DNA of 64,000 nucleotides, from NCBI GenBank assembly GCA_944323485.1, contig CALUSR010000002.1, forward strand, positions 397,712 to 461,711, written 5' to 3'. Below are positions 46,815 to 55,372 of the stretch, piece after piece. This DNA is from Candidatus Gastranaerophilales bacterium. Lineage in GTDB: Bacteria > Cyanobacteriota > Vampirovibrionia > Gastranaerophilales > CAJFVJ01. Numbering within the stretch: the stretch's first letter is position 1; each line of letters opens with the position of its first letter. The position numbers and the translations under genes were made by a program. The notes beneath the pieces are model-generated. The model saw only the letters and a program-made list of their open reading frames with translations. It had not been told where the DNA came from and did no database searches.

Positions 46815-47069
46815 ATGAGTTCTACATTCACGAGAGAAGAAATAGAAAAAGAACTTAAGAGTATTTTAGTCGAAGATTTTGAAATCAACGAATCAAAAAT
46901 TACTCCTGATGCAAACCTGTTTGAGGATTTGGAATTTGACAGCATAGACGCAGTTGATCTTGCAGTACGTTTGCAGGATTACACTCAAAAAAAGATTTCT
47001 CCTGATAACTTCAAACAAATCAGAACAGTAAAAGACGTAGTCGACGCAATTGAAGAACTCGTAAAATAA
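46815..47069 (+). CDS. apeF: Acyl carrier protein 2 (ApeF-like)
   Basis: 84 residues from the ATG at 46815 (GAGG upstream). Phosphopantetheine site EFDSIDAVDLAV. Two distinct ACPs in tandem are characteristic of APE loci, where one is thought to carry the aryl starter and the other the extender units. Confidence 0.9.
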   Translation: MSSTFTREEIEKELKSILVEDFEINESKITPDANLFEDLEFDSIDAVDLAVRLQDYTQKKISPDNFKQIRTVKDVVDAIEELVK

Positions 47070-47074
47070 AACCG

Positions 47075-47512
47075 GTGAAAATTTTGTTGAAGAACCTTCA
47101 GACAATAATTAAAAAATACGGATTTATTTTTTCAACATTTTTTACACTTGCCGTTATTCTGATTTTTAACTTTACCCGCTTCAACGGGCTTAAGCTTTAT
47201 CCTGTAGCAGCCAACTTTGCCATCTTCCTCGTTTTTGTTTCTTCTTTATTTCAGGAAGAAACAATCATTCAAAAATTTGCAAAAATGACAGAAGGCACAC
47301 TCTCTGAATCTGTAAAGATTTACACAAAAAATCTGACCTATATCTGGTGCGTATACCTGTTTGTACAGTTTATTCTGTCAGTTGCCACATGTTTTATGTC
47401 AGATAAAATCTGGATGTTATACAATGGATTTTTGTCTTATTTGTTCCTCGGATGTTTTTTTGCGATAGAATATACTATCAGGACAATATTCAGGTTAAAA
47501 AACAAATTCTAA
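47075..47512 (+). CDS. apeG: APE-cluster inner-membrane protein (ApeG/COG4648-like)
   Basis: 145 residues with about four membrane helices. YPVAANFAIFLVFVSSLFQEETIIQKFAKMTEG is the recognisable core of the COG4648 family that sits between ACP and ligase in APE clusters. The start is a GTG at 47075, 5 bp after apeF, with a weak ribosome site. Function unknown. Confidence 0.82.
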   Translation: MKILLKNLQTIIKKYGFIFSTFFTLAVILIFNFTRFNGLKLYPVAANFAIFLVFVSSLFQEETIIQKFAKMTEGTLSESVKIYTKNLTYIWCVYLFVQFILSVATCFMSDKIWMLYNGFLSYLFLGCFFAIEYTIRTIFRLKNKF

Positions 47513-47522
47513 TCTATCCGAT

Positions 47523-49157
47523 ATGAATATATTTGAAATCATAAACAACAAAAAATACGACAATCTTGCAGTTATTGACGACGGAGAAAAGACTTATACC
47601 CTCGGTTGGATAAAGTCGCAGCTTGCTCCTGAAATCAACAGACTAAAAGCTGACAAATGCAAAAATGTCCTCATCGCAGCAAAAGACAACTTTGACTTTG
47701 CTCTGTGTTTTCTTGCCGCCGCTTTCTCAGGAAAAGAAATATTCCTTCTTGCTGACCTCAACAAAACCTTTCTCATCGAAGAAGAATATATCTCCCTTGA
47801 AAAAATCCAAAAACAATCTGACCTCCAATCAGCTGACATAGAATTCAAAAAACCCGATTATGATAAAACTTATATAACCTTTTTCACATCAGGTTCAACA
47901 GGCATACCCAAAAAAGCCAGAAAAAACCTCAGAAACATGACCGTCGAATCAAAAGACCTGTTGGATGAAATCAACTCAATCTCTCCGCTTGAAAACAAAC
48001 GCATAAAACTCATAACATCAACAAAAGCAGCCCATATGTATTGTTTTGTTTTCTGGCTGATCATAGCATTATGCGAATGCGATAAATTTATACTCTGTAC
48101 TGATGACATCGTCTATCCTGATACATCCGATATATATAACACCATTTTTGTATCAACTCCTTCTTTTCTCGAAAAATACGAAAAATATGGTGTAAAACTG
48201 AACAAACCTCCAAAAGTTATCTTCTCTGCAGGAGATAAACTTAAAACCTCTACGGCAGAATATTTCAAAAAATTCGGCGTACTGATTACGGAGATTTATG
48301 GCAGCACGGAAACAGGTACTGTCGCAATCAAAACAGGAGATGAAAACTACCGTTGCTTTGGAAGCGCCGAAATTCAAACGGACGAGAATTCTCAGATAAC
48401 GGTTAAATCACCTTATTTCCTCGCTGATAAAATATCTCTGAATGACACCATCGAAAAACTCGATGACAAAACCTTCATCCTGGGCGCCAGAACGGATAAA
48501 ATTGTTAAAATTCAGGAGAAAAGAGTAAATACACAGGAAATTGAAACCTTCCTGAATAATACAGACCTGATTGAAGCGTCTTATTGCTTAAAACACGGAG
48601 AAAAACTTGCCTGCGCTGCTGTTCTTACCCCAAAAGGCAAAGAAATATACCTCGATACACACTCGCAAGGCAGGCAATCACTGGTAAAACAACTCAAGAA
48701 CCTCCTGAAAAACAAATCGGAAATAGTCCCGCAAAAATGGAAATTTCTCTACGAAATACCAAAAACAAATACGGGAAAAATTGACAAGTCAAAAATAGAA
48801 AAACTCTTCAACATGAATTTATCGATTCCTCTTGTCACAAACTACTCTATCGGAACAACAGAAGCGGAATATGAAATGATTTTTTCAAGAAGCTGCAACT
48901 TTTTCGAAGGACACTTCACAAACTTCCCCGTTCTGCCGGGAGTTGTTCAGCTTTATTTTGCCCATATGTTTGCCTCTGAATCATTCAATAAAAAAATTCT
49001 CACCTCTCCATCAAAAAAAATAAAATTTTCCCATGTCATAAGACCAGATGAAAAACTGAAACTCAAACTCTGCCTGCATGGGAAAAATCTGAACTACACT
49101 TATGAATACAATGGTATAATATATTCAAGCGGAATTTTTGAAACAGCAGAAAACTAG
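47523..49157 (+). CDS. Aryl/acyl-AMP ligase fused to a hot-dog dehydratase (ApeH-ApeI fusion)
   Basis: 544 residues, two parts. Residues 1 to about 430 are an ANL adenylating enzyme: TFFTSGSTGIPKKARKN (A3), EIYGSTETG (A5), ILGARTDKIVKIQEKRVN (A8) and a C-terminal lysine PKTNTGKIDKSK (A10). Residues about 438-544 are a hot-dog dehydratase with FFEGHFTNFPVLPGVVQL, the ApeI/FabA-like signature. In E. coli these are two genes; here they are one chain. It should load the aryl starter (4-hydroxybenzoate type) on ACP and dehydrate intermediates. Confidence 0.88.
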   Translation: MNIFEIINNKKYDNLAVIDDGEKTYTLGWIKSQLAPEINRLKADKCKNVLIAAKDNFDFALCFLAAAFSGKEIFLLADLNKTFLIEEEYISLEKIQKQSDLQSADIEFKKPDYDKTYITFFTSGSTGIPKKARKNLRNMTVESKDLLDEINSISPLENKRIKLITSTKAAHMYCFVFWLIIALCECDKFILCTDDIVYPDTSDIYNTIFVSTPSFLEKYEKYGVKLNKPPKVIFSAGDKLKTSTAEYFKKFGVLITEIYGSTETGTVAIKTGDENYRCFGSAEIQTDENSQITVKSPYFLADKISLNDTIEKLDDKTFILGARTDKIVKIQEKRVNTQEIETFLNNTDLIEASYCLKHGEKLACAAVLTPKGKEIYLDTHSQGRQSLVKQLKNLLKNKSEIVPQKWKFLYEIPKTNTGKIDKSKIEKLFNMNLSIPLVTNYSIGTTEAEYEMIFSRSCNFFEGHFTNFPVLPGVVQLYFAHMFASESFNKKILTSPSKKIKFSHVIRPDEKLKLKLCLHGKNLNYTYEYNGIIYSSGIFETAEN

Positions 49158-49178
49158 CACTATCTGGACTTAGAACTT

Positions 49179-49589
49179 ATGAAAAAAATAAAAACCGAAT
49201 ATAATCTGAAAGTGGAATTTTTTGACCTCGACCCGATGAATGTTGTCTGGCATGGGAATTATCTCAAATACATCGAAGAAGCAAGATGTGACATGCTTGA
49301 AAAAATCGGATATACTTACAAAAACATGCAACGGGACAACACAGCATACCCTGTTGCTACAATGGATTTGAAATATATAAAACCCGCATCCTTCGGACAA
49401 AAACTCCGTGTCGAATCAACCCTCGAAAGCGTTGAACCTGCCATGATTATAAACTACATAATAAAAGACGCTGAATCAGGTGAAAAAATCTTCAAAGCAA
49501 GAAGTATGCAGATTCGAATTGATGCGACAACGAAAGAATCTCTCTACAACGCACATGAAAATTTTTTGAAAAAAATCGAGGAATACTAA
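49179..49589 (+). CDS. apeK: 4HBT-type acyl-CoA/ACP thioesterase (ApeK-like)
   Basis: 136 residues. The YbgC/4HBT active-site signature FFDLDPMNVVWHGNYLKYIEEAR is at residues about 14-36, with the catalytic Asp in DLDPMNVVWHGNY. It probably proofreads or releases acyl-ACP intermediates. Confidence 0.9.
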   Translation: MKKIKTEYNLKVEFFDLDPMNVVWHGNYLKYIEEARCDMLEKIGYTYKNMQRDNTAYPVATMDLKYIKPASFGQKLRVESTLESVEPAMIINYIIKDAESGEKIFKARSMQIRIDATTKESLYNAHENFLKKIEEY

Positions 49590-49593
49590 AACG

Positions 49594-50136
49594 ATGAAAA
49601 AAAACGTTCTGTTTTTTGCACTGCTTTTGTTTGCTACATTTCAAAATGCTTTCGCCTCTGATATATTCAATCACCCCATCAGCGCAGAAGATGCATCAAA
49701 AAAAATGCCGGTTTTTGAAAACAAAACCTGCAAATTTACCCAGAACAAATATCTCACCTCTTCAAAAATAAATCTGACATCAGGCGGTAATTTCAGGTTT
49801 ATCAAAGATAAGGGCGTAAATTTTGAAACGACATACCCAATTAAAGCCCAAAACTCATACACAACAGCAGATAACAAACAAATAAACTCCATTGTCAAAG
49901 CCGTGGTGAACAAAAATTTTTCCTACATAGAAAAAAACTTTGACCTCTATTATATGACTATCAACAGCTCACAATGGATTTTTGCCCTGAAGCCAAAAGC
50001 AAAAAGCCCTTTGAACAAAAGTTTGAAAAGTCTTCACATAACGGGAGAAAACATTAATAACACGGGTATTATCACCAAAATGGTAATCTCAACTGAAAAC
50101 AATACAACAACAATCAGCTTTACTCAATGCGTTTAA
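49594..50136 (+). CDS. apeL: LolA-like outer-membrane lipoprotein carrier (ApeL-like)
   Basis: 180 residues with a signal peptide (MKKNVLFFALLLFATFQNAFA). The fold resembles the LolA/LolB half-barrel (FENKTCKFTQNKYLTSSKINLTSGGNFRFIKDKGVNFETTYPIK...). It should ferry the lipid-like polyene across the periplasm. Its 3' end overlaps apeM by 10 bp. Confidence 0.82.
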   Translation: MKKNVLFFALLLFATFQNAFASDIFNHPISAEDASKKMPVFENKTCKFTQNKYLTSSKINLTSGGNFRFIKDKGVNFETTYPIKAQNSYTTADNKQINSIVKAVVNKNFSYIEKNFDLYYMTINSSQWIFALKPKAKSPLNKSLKSLHITGENINNTGIITKMVISTENNTTTISFTQCV

Positions 50137-52358
50137 AAATGAAAAACACTATCATCAACATACTGAGAATACTATTCTGCATAATATTTGCCTCTATGGC
50201 AATATTCGTCTTCTTCAACCCGAAAAAAACTCAAACAAACATTCTGAAAGCTGTCTTATCAAACAGCAAAGAAGATACAACACTTGTTAACCTAAGCAAT
50301 AAACACTCAGGACGCTTCAACGTTATATTTGAATCAGAGGATATGTTCAATGCTGATGCAGCACAGAAAGAATTTCTTCAACTAACGGATAAAAGCTCGC
50401 TTCAAGCTGATATTGCAGCAGGAGAAAAAATTGCAGACATTCTTGAGGTATATAAAACACATCACAAAAAACTTCTCTCTCAAAAAACAAGAACAGAGCT
50501 GAAAAACAATAACTATGAACTCATAAAAAAAGAAAGCCTCGAAAGACTTTACAATCCTATGAGCATAAGTTTGCTTCCGCTTGAAGAAGACCCTTTTATG
50601 CTCTTCAGCGACTATCTCAGCATGCTATCGCAGAAAAACACAGGCGATTTATACGAAATTGACGGAAAATATTATACAATTCTCAAACTAACTCTCAAAA
50701 AAGACATCTCGCTCTCTCCTACTCTGCTCAATCTTGAGATGCCAAAAATTATCAACACAAAAGAAAAAATAGAGCAAAAATACAAAGACACAAAAATATA
50801 CCTGACAGGCTCTCCCGTCCATACCTATTATGCCAGTTCAAAATCAATGAAGGAAATAAACCTTATCTGCCTGCTTTCTTCGCTGTTTATAATCCTCATC
50901 TGCAAGTTCTATTTCCGCTCCTTTAAACTTCTTCTTCCGATTATGCTGAGTCTGTCTTTGGGCATGCTCTGCGGCTATCTGCTTACATCAATATTCTTCG
51001 ACTCAATACACATCCTCACATTTGTATTCTCATCAACATTGATTGGTATCTGCGTTGATTATTCTCTCCACTATTTCGCTCATGACAACGACATAAAACT
51101 CATCTTCAAAAGCCTGACAATGAGTATGCTGACAACAGTGTGCGCCTTCCTCATTCTGATGTTCTCAAGTATAGAACTGCTCAAACAAATTTCAGTCTTT
51201 ACTTCAGGCGGACTTTTCTGCGTATACCTCTTTGTCGTTCTCTTCTATCCCATCTTATGCAAAAACATAAAACCCTCTCCCGCAAACTTCGACATATTTA
51301 CTCCCTTCAACAAAGTTCCACAAAAAATAAAAATAATATCAGCATCGGTATTTATGCTTATTGCCTGCACAGGATTATTTAAAATCAGCTTTAATGACAG
51401 TATAACAGACATGTACAGACCTCCGAAATTTCTCGCAAATGCCGAAGCCCTCTACAACAAGCTTAATAAAAACAACTCATCACCCTTATTCCTTTTGATA
51501 ACAGGCAACAATCTGCAAGAAATCCTCGAAACTGAAGAAACAGCAACAAAAAATCTCGACCAAAACTCTTTCACCGCTCTCAGCAAATTTCTGCCTTCAA
51601 TAAAACAGCAGAAGGAAAATAACCTCCTCATCAACAGCCTGTATCAAAAAGAACTGAATAACTACGCCTCATTTCTCCCTGAAAATATAAGAAATAACCT
51701 GCTCAATACCCCTGATGAGCAGGAATATTTGACATATGAAAAACTAAAACTCCCCGTACTCAAAGACTTTATGGCTGATGATAATACATCAATGATTATC
51801 ATACAAAACGAAACTCACCAAAAACTCAAAAACACCCAAAACAACAAAAATCTGAAATTCATCGACCTGAAAAATGACATATCAAATAAAATTAAAAACT
51901 GCAGAACCTCTTGTCTGAAGCTCATACTTCCAGCTGTTTTGATTTTGTTTGCTGTTCTATCAGCTATCTACAAACCGAAAAATGCCTCAAAAATAATGCT
52001 CCCGTCAATTCTTGCCGGATTCTTTGTCATCGGCATTCTTAGTCTGTTCAACAGGCAGATTAACCTGTTCCACATCCTTGCACTGTTTCTTATTGCAGGG
52101 TTCAGCCTGGATTATTCAATCTTCAGATATAACTCAACAAAAAATAATACCGTATCTCATCTGAAATCAAACTGGGCTGTGCTGATTTCATGCGCAACAA
52201 CCGTGTTTTCGTTCTTCCTGCTTTCAATTACAAGCTTCAGATTAATAAGCTCGCTTGGATTCATTCTTTCACTCGGACTAACAAGCTCATACATCCTGAG
52301 TCTTGTTTTAATACCGGAGCCATCTGCCCCCTCGCCGAAAGCCAGCGATAACATATAA
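50127..52358 (+). CDS. apeM: MMPL/RND-type lipid exporter (ApeM-like)
   Basis: 743 residues, two MMPL halves: a first helix, a periplasmic domain of about 200 residues, then five helices (SSLFIILICKFYF..., HILTFVFSSTLIGICVDYSLHYFAHDND), a second periplasmic part, and five more helices (ILFAVLSAIYKPK, FHILALFLIAGFSLDYSIFRYN). Proton-relay-like Asp in GICVDYSLH and GFSLDYSIF. The last 202 bp overlap apeB on the opposite strand. Confidence 0.9.
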   Translation: MRLKMKNTIINILRILFCIIFASMAIFVFFNPKKTQTNILKAVLSNSKEDTTLVNLSNKHSGRFNVIFESEDMFNADAAQKEFLQLTDKSSLQADIAAGEKIADILEVYKTHHKKLLSQKTRTELKNNNYELIKKESLERLYNPMSISLLPLEEDPFMLFSDYLSMLSQKNTGDLYEIDGKYYTILKLTLKKDISLSPTLLNLEMPKIINTKEKIEQKYKDTKIYLTGSPVHTYYASSKSMKEINLICLLSSLFIILICKFYFRSFKLLLPIMLSLSLGMLCGYLLTSIFFDSIHILTFVFSSTLIGICVDYSLHYFAHDNDIKLIFKSLTMSMLTTVCAFLILMFSSIELLKQISVFTSGGLFCVYLFVVLFYPILCKNIKPSPANFDIFTPFNKVPQKIKIISASVFMLIACTGLFKISFNDSITDMYRPPKFLANAEALYNKLNKNNSSPLFLLITGNNLQEILETEETATKNLDQNSFTALSKFLPSIKQQKENNLLINSLYQKELNNYASFLPENIRNNLLNTPDEQEYLTYEKLKLPVLKDFMADDNTSMIIIQNETHQKLKNTQNNKNLKFIDLKNDISNKIKNCRTSCLKLILPAVLILFAVLSAIYKPKNASKIMLPSILAGFFVIGILSLFNRQINLFHILALFLIAGFSLDYSIFRYNSTKNNTVSHLKSNWAVLISCATTVFSFFLLSITSFRLISSLGFILSLGLTSSYILSLVLIPEPSAPSPKASDNI

Positions 52359-52828
52359 TCATCAAAAATTTTCATACTGATAAACTCACAAACAGGCTCT
52401 GCAAGCTTTATTTCAGCTTCATATCTCGTCCAGTAGCGATAAAATTCTTCTTTTTTATTCAAACATTCTCCATCAATTCCGCAATAATCAAAAAGCTTCT
52501 CAAAGTCCCTCTGTTTCATAAACTCAATGTCTACACCGATATTCTTCCTACAAAATGCAGCCACAAGCATATTATTTGAATGAGATATGCTGAATTTCAC
52601 ACTGTCGTTTCTTATGCAGGGTTTGTTGTTTTCAACATCAACCTCTACCTCTGATAAGTCATAAAAATTCTTCAAAACATACTTAATAAGAAACCGCCCC
52701 AGAGAGAACTCCCGTTTTCTCTTTTCACTTAAAAAATTTTTTCCCTCAAGAAAACAATCCATCGAACCGGTATCAATATTTTTTAAAAATTTACTGATGT
52801 TAATAAAAAATATATTAATATTATTCAT
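52157..52828 (-). CDS. apeB: 4'-Phosphopantetheinyl transferase (ApeB-like)
   Basis: 223 residues, Sfp/AcpS-II type. FSLGRFLIKYVL near the N-terminus, KFSISHSNN, GVDIEFMKQRDF (metal Asp) and FYRYWTRYEAEIKL in place of the usual WxxKEAxxK. It activates the two ACPs. It is the only minus-strand gene in the right half of the cluster, and its last third overlaps apeM antisense by 202 bp. Confidence 0.9.
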   Translation of the reverse strand: MNNINIFFINISKFLKNIDTGSMDCFLEGKNFLSEKRKREFSLGRFLIKYVLKNFYDLSEVEVDVENNKPCIRNDSVKFSISHSNNMLVAAFCRKNIGVDIEFMKQRDFEKLFDYCGIDGECLNKKEEFYRYWTRYEAEIKLAEPVCEFISMKIFDDYMLSLAFGEGADGSGIKTRLRMYELVSPSERMNPSELINLKLVIESRKNENTVVAHEISTAQFDFR

Positions 52829-52848
52829 GCTATAATTTTAGTTGCACT

Positions 52849-53934
52849 ATGGAAGAAAAATCAACAAAAACAAAATATACAAGAAAAAAGAAAAACACTT
52901 CTGAAACAGTTAACGCACTAACAGAAGCGCAGAAGATTGCCTTCGCTCCGTTTACGTTCCAGATTGTGGCAGCACTGCTCGAATTTGGTCTGCTGCAATC
53001 GCTAAATGAAAGCAAAAAAACAAGACAACAGCTGGCAGAGGCTTGCAACATCTCAAAATATGCAGTTGATACACTGTTTGATGCAGCTGTCTGCATAGGA
53101 CTCGTCAGAGAAAATCCTGACCTTACATATTCGAACACAAAGCTCGCAGAAGCGTTTCTCTTTGATGAAATGACAAGAGTAAACTTCAACTTTGTACGTG
53201 ATATCTGCTGCATAGGAGTAACGGAACTCACACAGTCCCTGCGAGAGAATAAACCCCTCGGACTGCAAAAACATTACTTTGACTCGCCGACAATTTATCA
53301 GGTGCTTACAAAACTCAATGACAAGATGATAAAAAGCTGGTGTGAGTTTGATCATCACTACTCTGATGACTGCTTTGACGAAATTTTGAGAATCATTTTC
53401 GAAGAAAAAACCAAAGTCCTATGCGACATCGGAGGCAATACGGGAAAATTTGAAAGAGCATGCCTGAATTTTGACAAAGATTGCACGATTGTTATGCTCG
53501 ATTTACCGGAAAACATTGCAGAAACTCAAAAAAACTTTAATACTGAAAGATGCAAGTTTGTCGGCGCAAATATCCTTTCTGATGAGAAACTCTCAATAAC
53601 TCCTCATCCGGATACTTTCCTTATGAGCCAGTTTCTCGACTGTTTTTCAAAAGAACAGGTTTTGTTCATCCTCAACAAAATAGCTGACGCATCAGACGAA
53701 AACACAAGAATTTTCATACTCGAACCGTTTATAGATAACCAGCTGTTCGAAGGCGCAGCATATGCTCTTGCGCATATTTCTCTTTATTTTACCTGCATGG
53801 CAAACGGATGCAGCAAAATGTACAAAGAAACAGAAATGAGAGAAATCATCGAACAATCAAAACTCAAAATCAAAAAAACTTATTATAATATCGGCAAATA
53901 TGACTATACCTTTCTGGAGTGCCGGAAAAAATGA
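52849..53934 (+). CDS. apeA: SAM-dependent O-methyltransferase (ApeA-like)
   Basis: 361 residues. A basic N-terminal tail is followed by a winged-helix dimerisation domain (about 25-105, RQQLAEACNISKYAVDTLFDAAVCIGLV) and the methyltransferase core: VLCDIGGNTGKFERACL (SAM loop), IVMLDLPENIAETQ and FIEP-like IFILEPFIDNQ. This is the plant/bacterial O-methyltransferase plan, suited to methylating the polyene aryl ring. 20 bp from the divergent apeB. Confidence 0.88.
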   Translation: MEEKSTKTKYTRKKKNTSETVNALTEAQKIAFAPFTFQIVAALLEFGLLQSLNESKKTRQQLAEACNISKYAVDTLFDAAVCIGLVRENPDLTYSNTKLAEAFLFDEMTRVNFNFVRDICCIGVTELTQSLRENKPLGLQKHYFDSPTIYQVLTKLNDKMIKSWCEFDHHYSDDCFDEILRIIFEEKTKVLCDIGGNTGKFERACLNFDKDCTIVMLDLPENIAETQKNFNTERCKFVGANILSDEKLSITPHPDTFLMSQFLDCFSKEQVLFILNKIADASDENTRIFILEPFIDNQLFEGAAYALAHISLYFTCMANGCSKMYKETEMREIIEQSKLKIKKTYYNIGKYDYTFLECRKK

Positions 53935-54863
53935 AATGGTATCAGCAAAAAGAAAAAGCCGCCGGAGAAAAAAGGCTCCTGTTCTCATGGCATGTTTATA
54001 AAATTTTCGGCAAAAAAGCCCTGCAGCTTATTGCTGTTGTAGTTTCTCTCTGCACGTTCGTTTTCTCAAAACAGCTGAGAACATACACAAAAAAAAACCT
54101 CTCAATAATCTTTGAATACACAAAAAACAAAAACGCAAAACCTTCTCTCATCAATATGTATAAAAATGTGTTGAATTATGCACTTTCTCTTGTCGACAAA
54201 ATGGAAACCTGCGCCCGTACTTTCGACATAAAAAAACTGAATTTCGCAGAGAAAACAGATAAAGATGAACTGCTGAAACAAATGAATGACAAAAAAGGCA
54301 TCTTTTTCATCTGCTCTCACATAGGCAACATCGAAGTTCTGAGAACGTTCATCTCAAATCCGGAAAATTATATATGGCCTATGAATCCCCATGCAAACAT
54401 ATTTTTGAGCAAAAGCCAGTGCAAAATTTTTAATAATTTCCTTTCAAAAATATCAGCCAAAGTAGATTTTTCAACATACCCGGTCGAAGACATCGATATG
54501 TCAACAGCCGTCGAGATTCAAGAAAAACTAAAACACGGAGACATCGTCTTTATAGCTGGTGATAGAGTATCGGCAGGTTCTTCAGCCATAACCTTTAAAA
54601 CTGATTTTCTCAACCGCCGGGCTGAATTTCCATCAGGCACTTTCAAACTTGCTCAGCTCACGCAGGAGCCTGTTTATTTCATCGCCGCTCTGAAAGATAA
54701 AAAAGATACCTACAAAATTTATGTCAAAAAATTTGAACAAAATAACTCTCTGACAAAAAAACAAAACCTCTCAAAAATGCAAGATGAATATGTCAAATTT
54801 CTCGAAGAAATAACCATAATCGCCCCGCTTCAATTCTACCACTTCTATGATATGTTTGACTGA
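53931..54863 (+). CDS. HtrB/LpxL-like acyltransferase (ApeJ C-terminal-like)
   Basis: 310 residues from the ATG at 53931, which overlaps the apeA stop as ATGA; a GTG at 53919 is also in frame. A membrane helix (about 28-50), then the lipid A acyltransferase-like motif FFICSHIGNIEVLR (HxxN in place of HxxxxD), PMNPHANIFLSKSQC, and GDRVSAG. In the E. coli cluster ApeJ is a glycosyltransferase-acyltransferase fusion; only the acyltransferase part is present here. It probably acylates the carrier lipid of the polyene. Confidence 0.82.
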   Translation: MKWYQQKEKAAGEKRLLFSWHVYKIFGKKALQLIAVVVSLCTFVFSKQLRTYTKKNLSIIFEYTKNKNAKPSLINMYKNVLNYALSLVDKMETCARTFDIKKLNFAEKTDKDELLKQMNDKKGIFFICSHIGNIEVLRTFISNPENYIWPMNPHANIFLSKSQCKIFNNFLSKISAKVDFSTYPVEDIDMSTAVEIQEKLKHGDIVFIAGDRVSAGSSAITFKTDFLNRRAEFPSGTFKLAQLTQEPVYFIAALKDKKDTYKIYVKKFEQNNSLTKKQNLSKMQDEYVKFLEEITIIAPLQFYHFYDMFD

Positions 54864-54892
54864 TACCTCTTATGCTCAGCCATCACGGCACA

Positions 54893-55330
54893 TCAATTCA
54901 CTCTGCTGATTACAAGCCGTGGAAGTATACCTTCCTGCACTAATTCATATACAGCTTCAATAATTCCCATCGACCAGTGAGTAAGGGGTTCTCTATAATA
55001 ATTCCTGTTCATTCTTTCACATATAAGAGGAAATACTTTCTTATGATATTTTTCATCTGCATCCGCCATATTCTTGCAATATATAATTTTTCTTGTAGCG
55101 GACATATTTTTAGAATTTTCTTCAAATAATGCGTTTTTATATTTATCAATTGTTATACGTGGTATTTTATCTTCTATCATTAACTCACATATCGCATCTA
55201 TCCAGCACATTGACCAATGTGTTTTATCATAATAAAACATGTCCATTCTTTCCTTTATTAAAGGAATGACCTTTATTCTGTATAGATTTCCCACTTCATT
55301 AATATTCTTGCAATATATAACTTCTCTCAT
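54893..55330 (-). CDS. Tandem-repeat protein of a small unnamed family (YCKN...THWSM repeats)
   Basis: 145 residues made of two copies of one unit of about 62 residues (about 2-62 and 79-143). Both copies share (V/I)IYCKN, (V/F)xPLIxERM, a YY...THWSM block, and (A/V)xELxxxxxxPRxxI. No known domain was recognised. A third copy is the nested ORF at 56583-56783; the second copy here and that ORF share NYYREPLTHW exactly. Divergent from the large polyvalent ORF (42 bp gap). Presumed part of the same mobile remnant. ATG with GGGAAG about 9 nt upstream. Confidence 0.75.
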   Translation of the reverse strand: MREVIYCKNINEVGNLYRIKVIPLIKERMDMFYYDKTHWSMCWIDAICELMIEDKIPRITIDKYKNALFEENSKNMSATRKIIYCKNMADADEKYHKKVFPLICERMNRNYYREPLTHWSMGIIEAVYELVQEGILPRLVISRVN

Positions 55331-55372
55331 AGATAATCTTCCCTTACTCTTATTATAAATATTATTCCGTAT

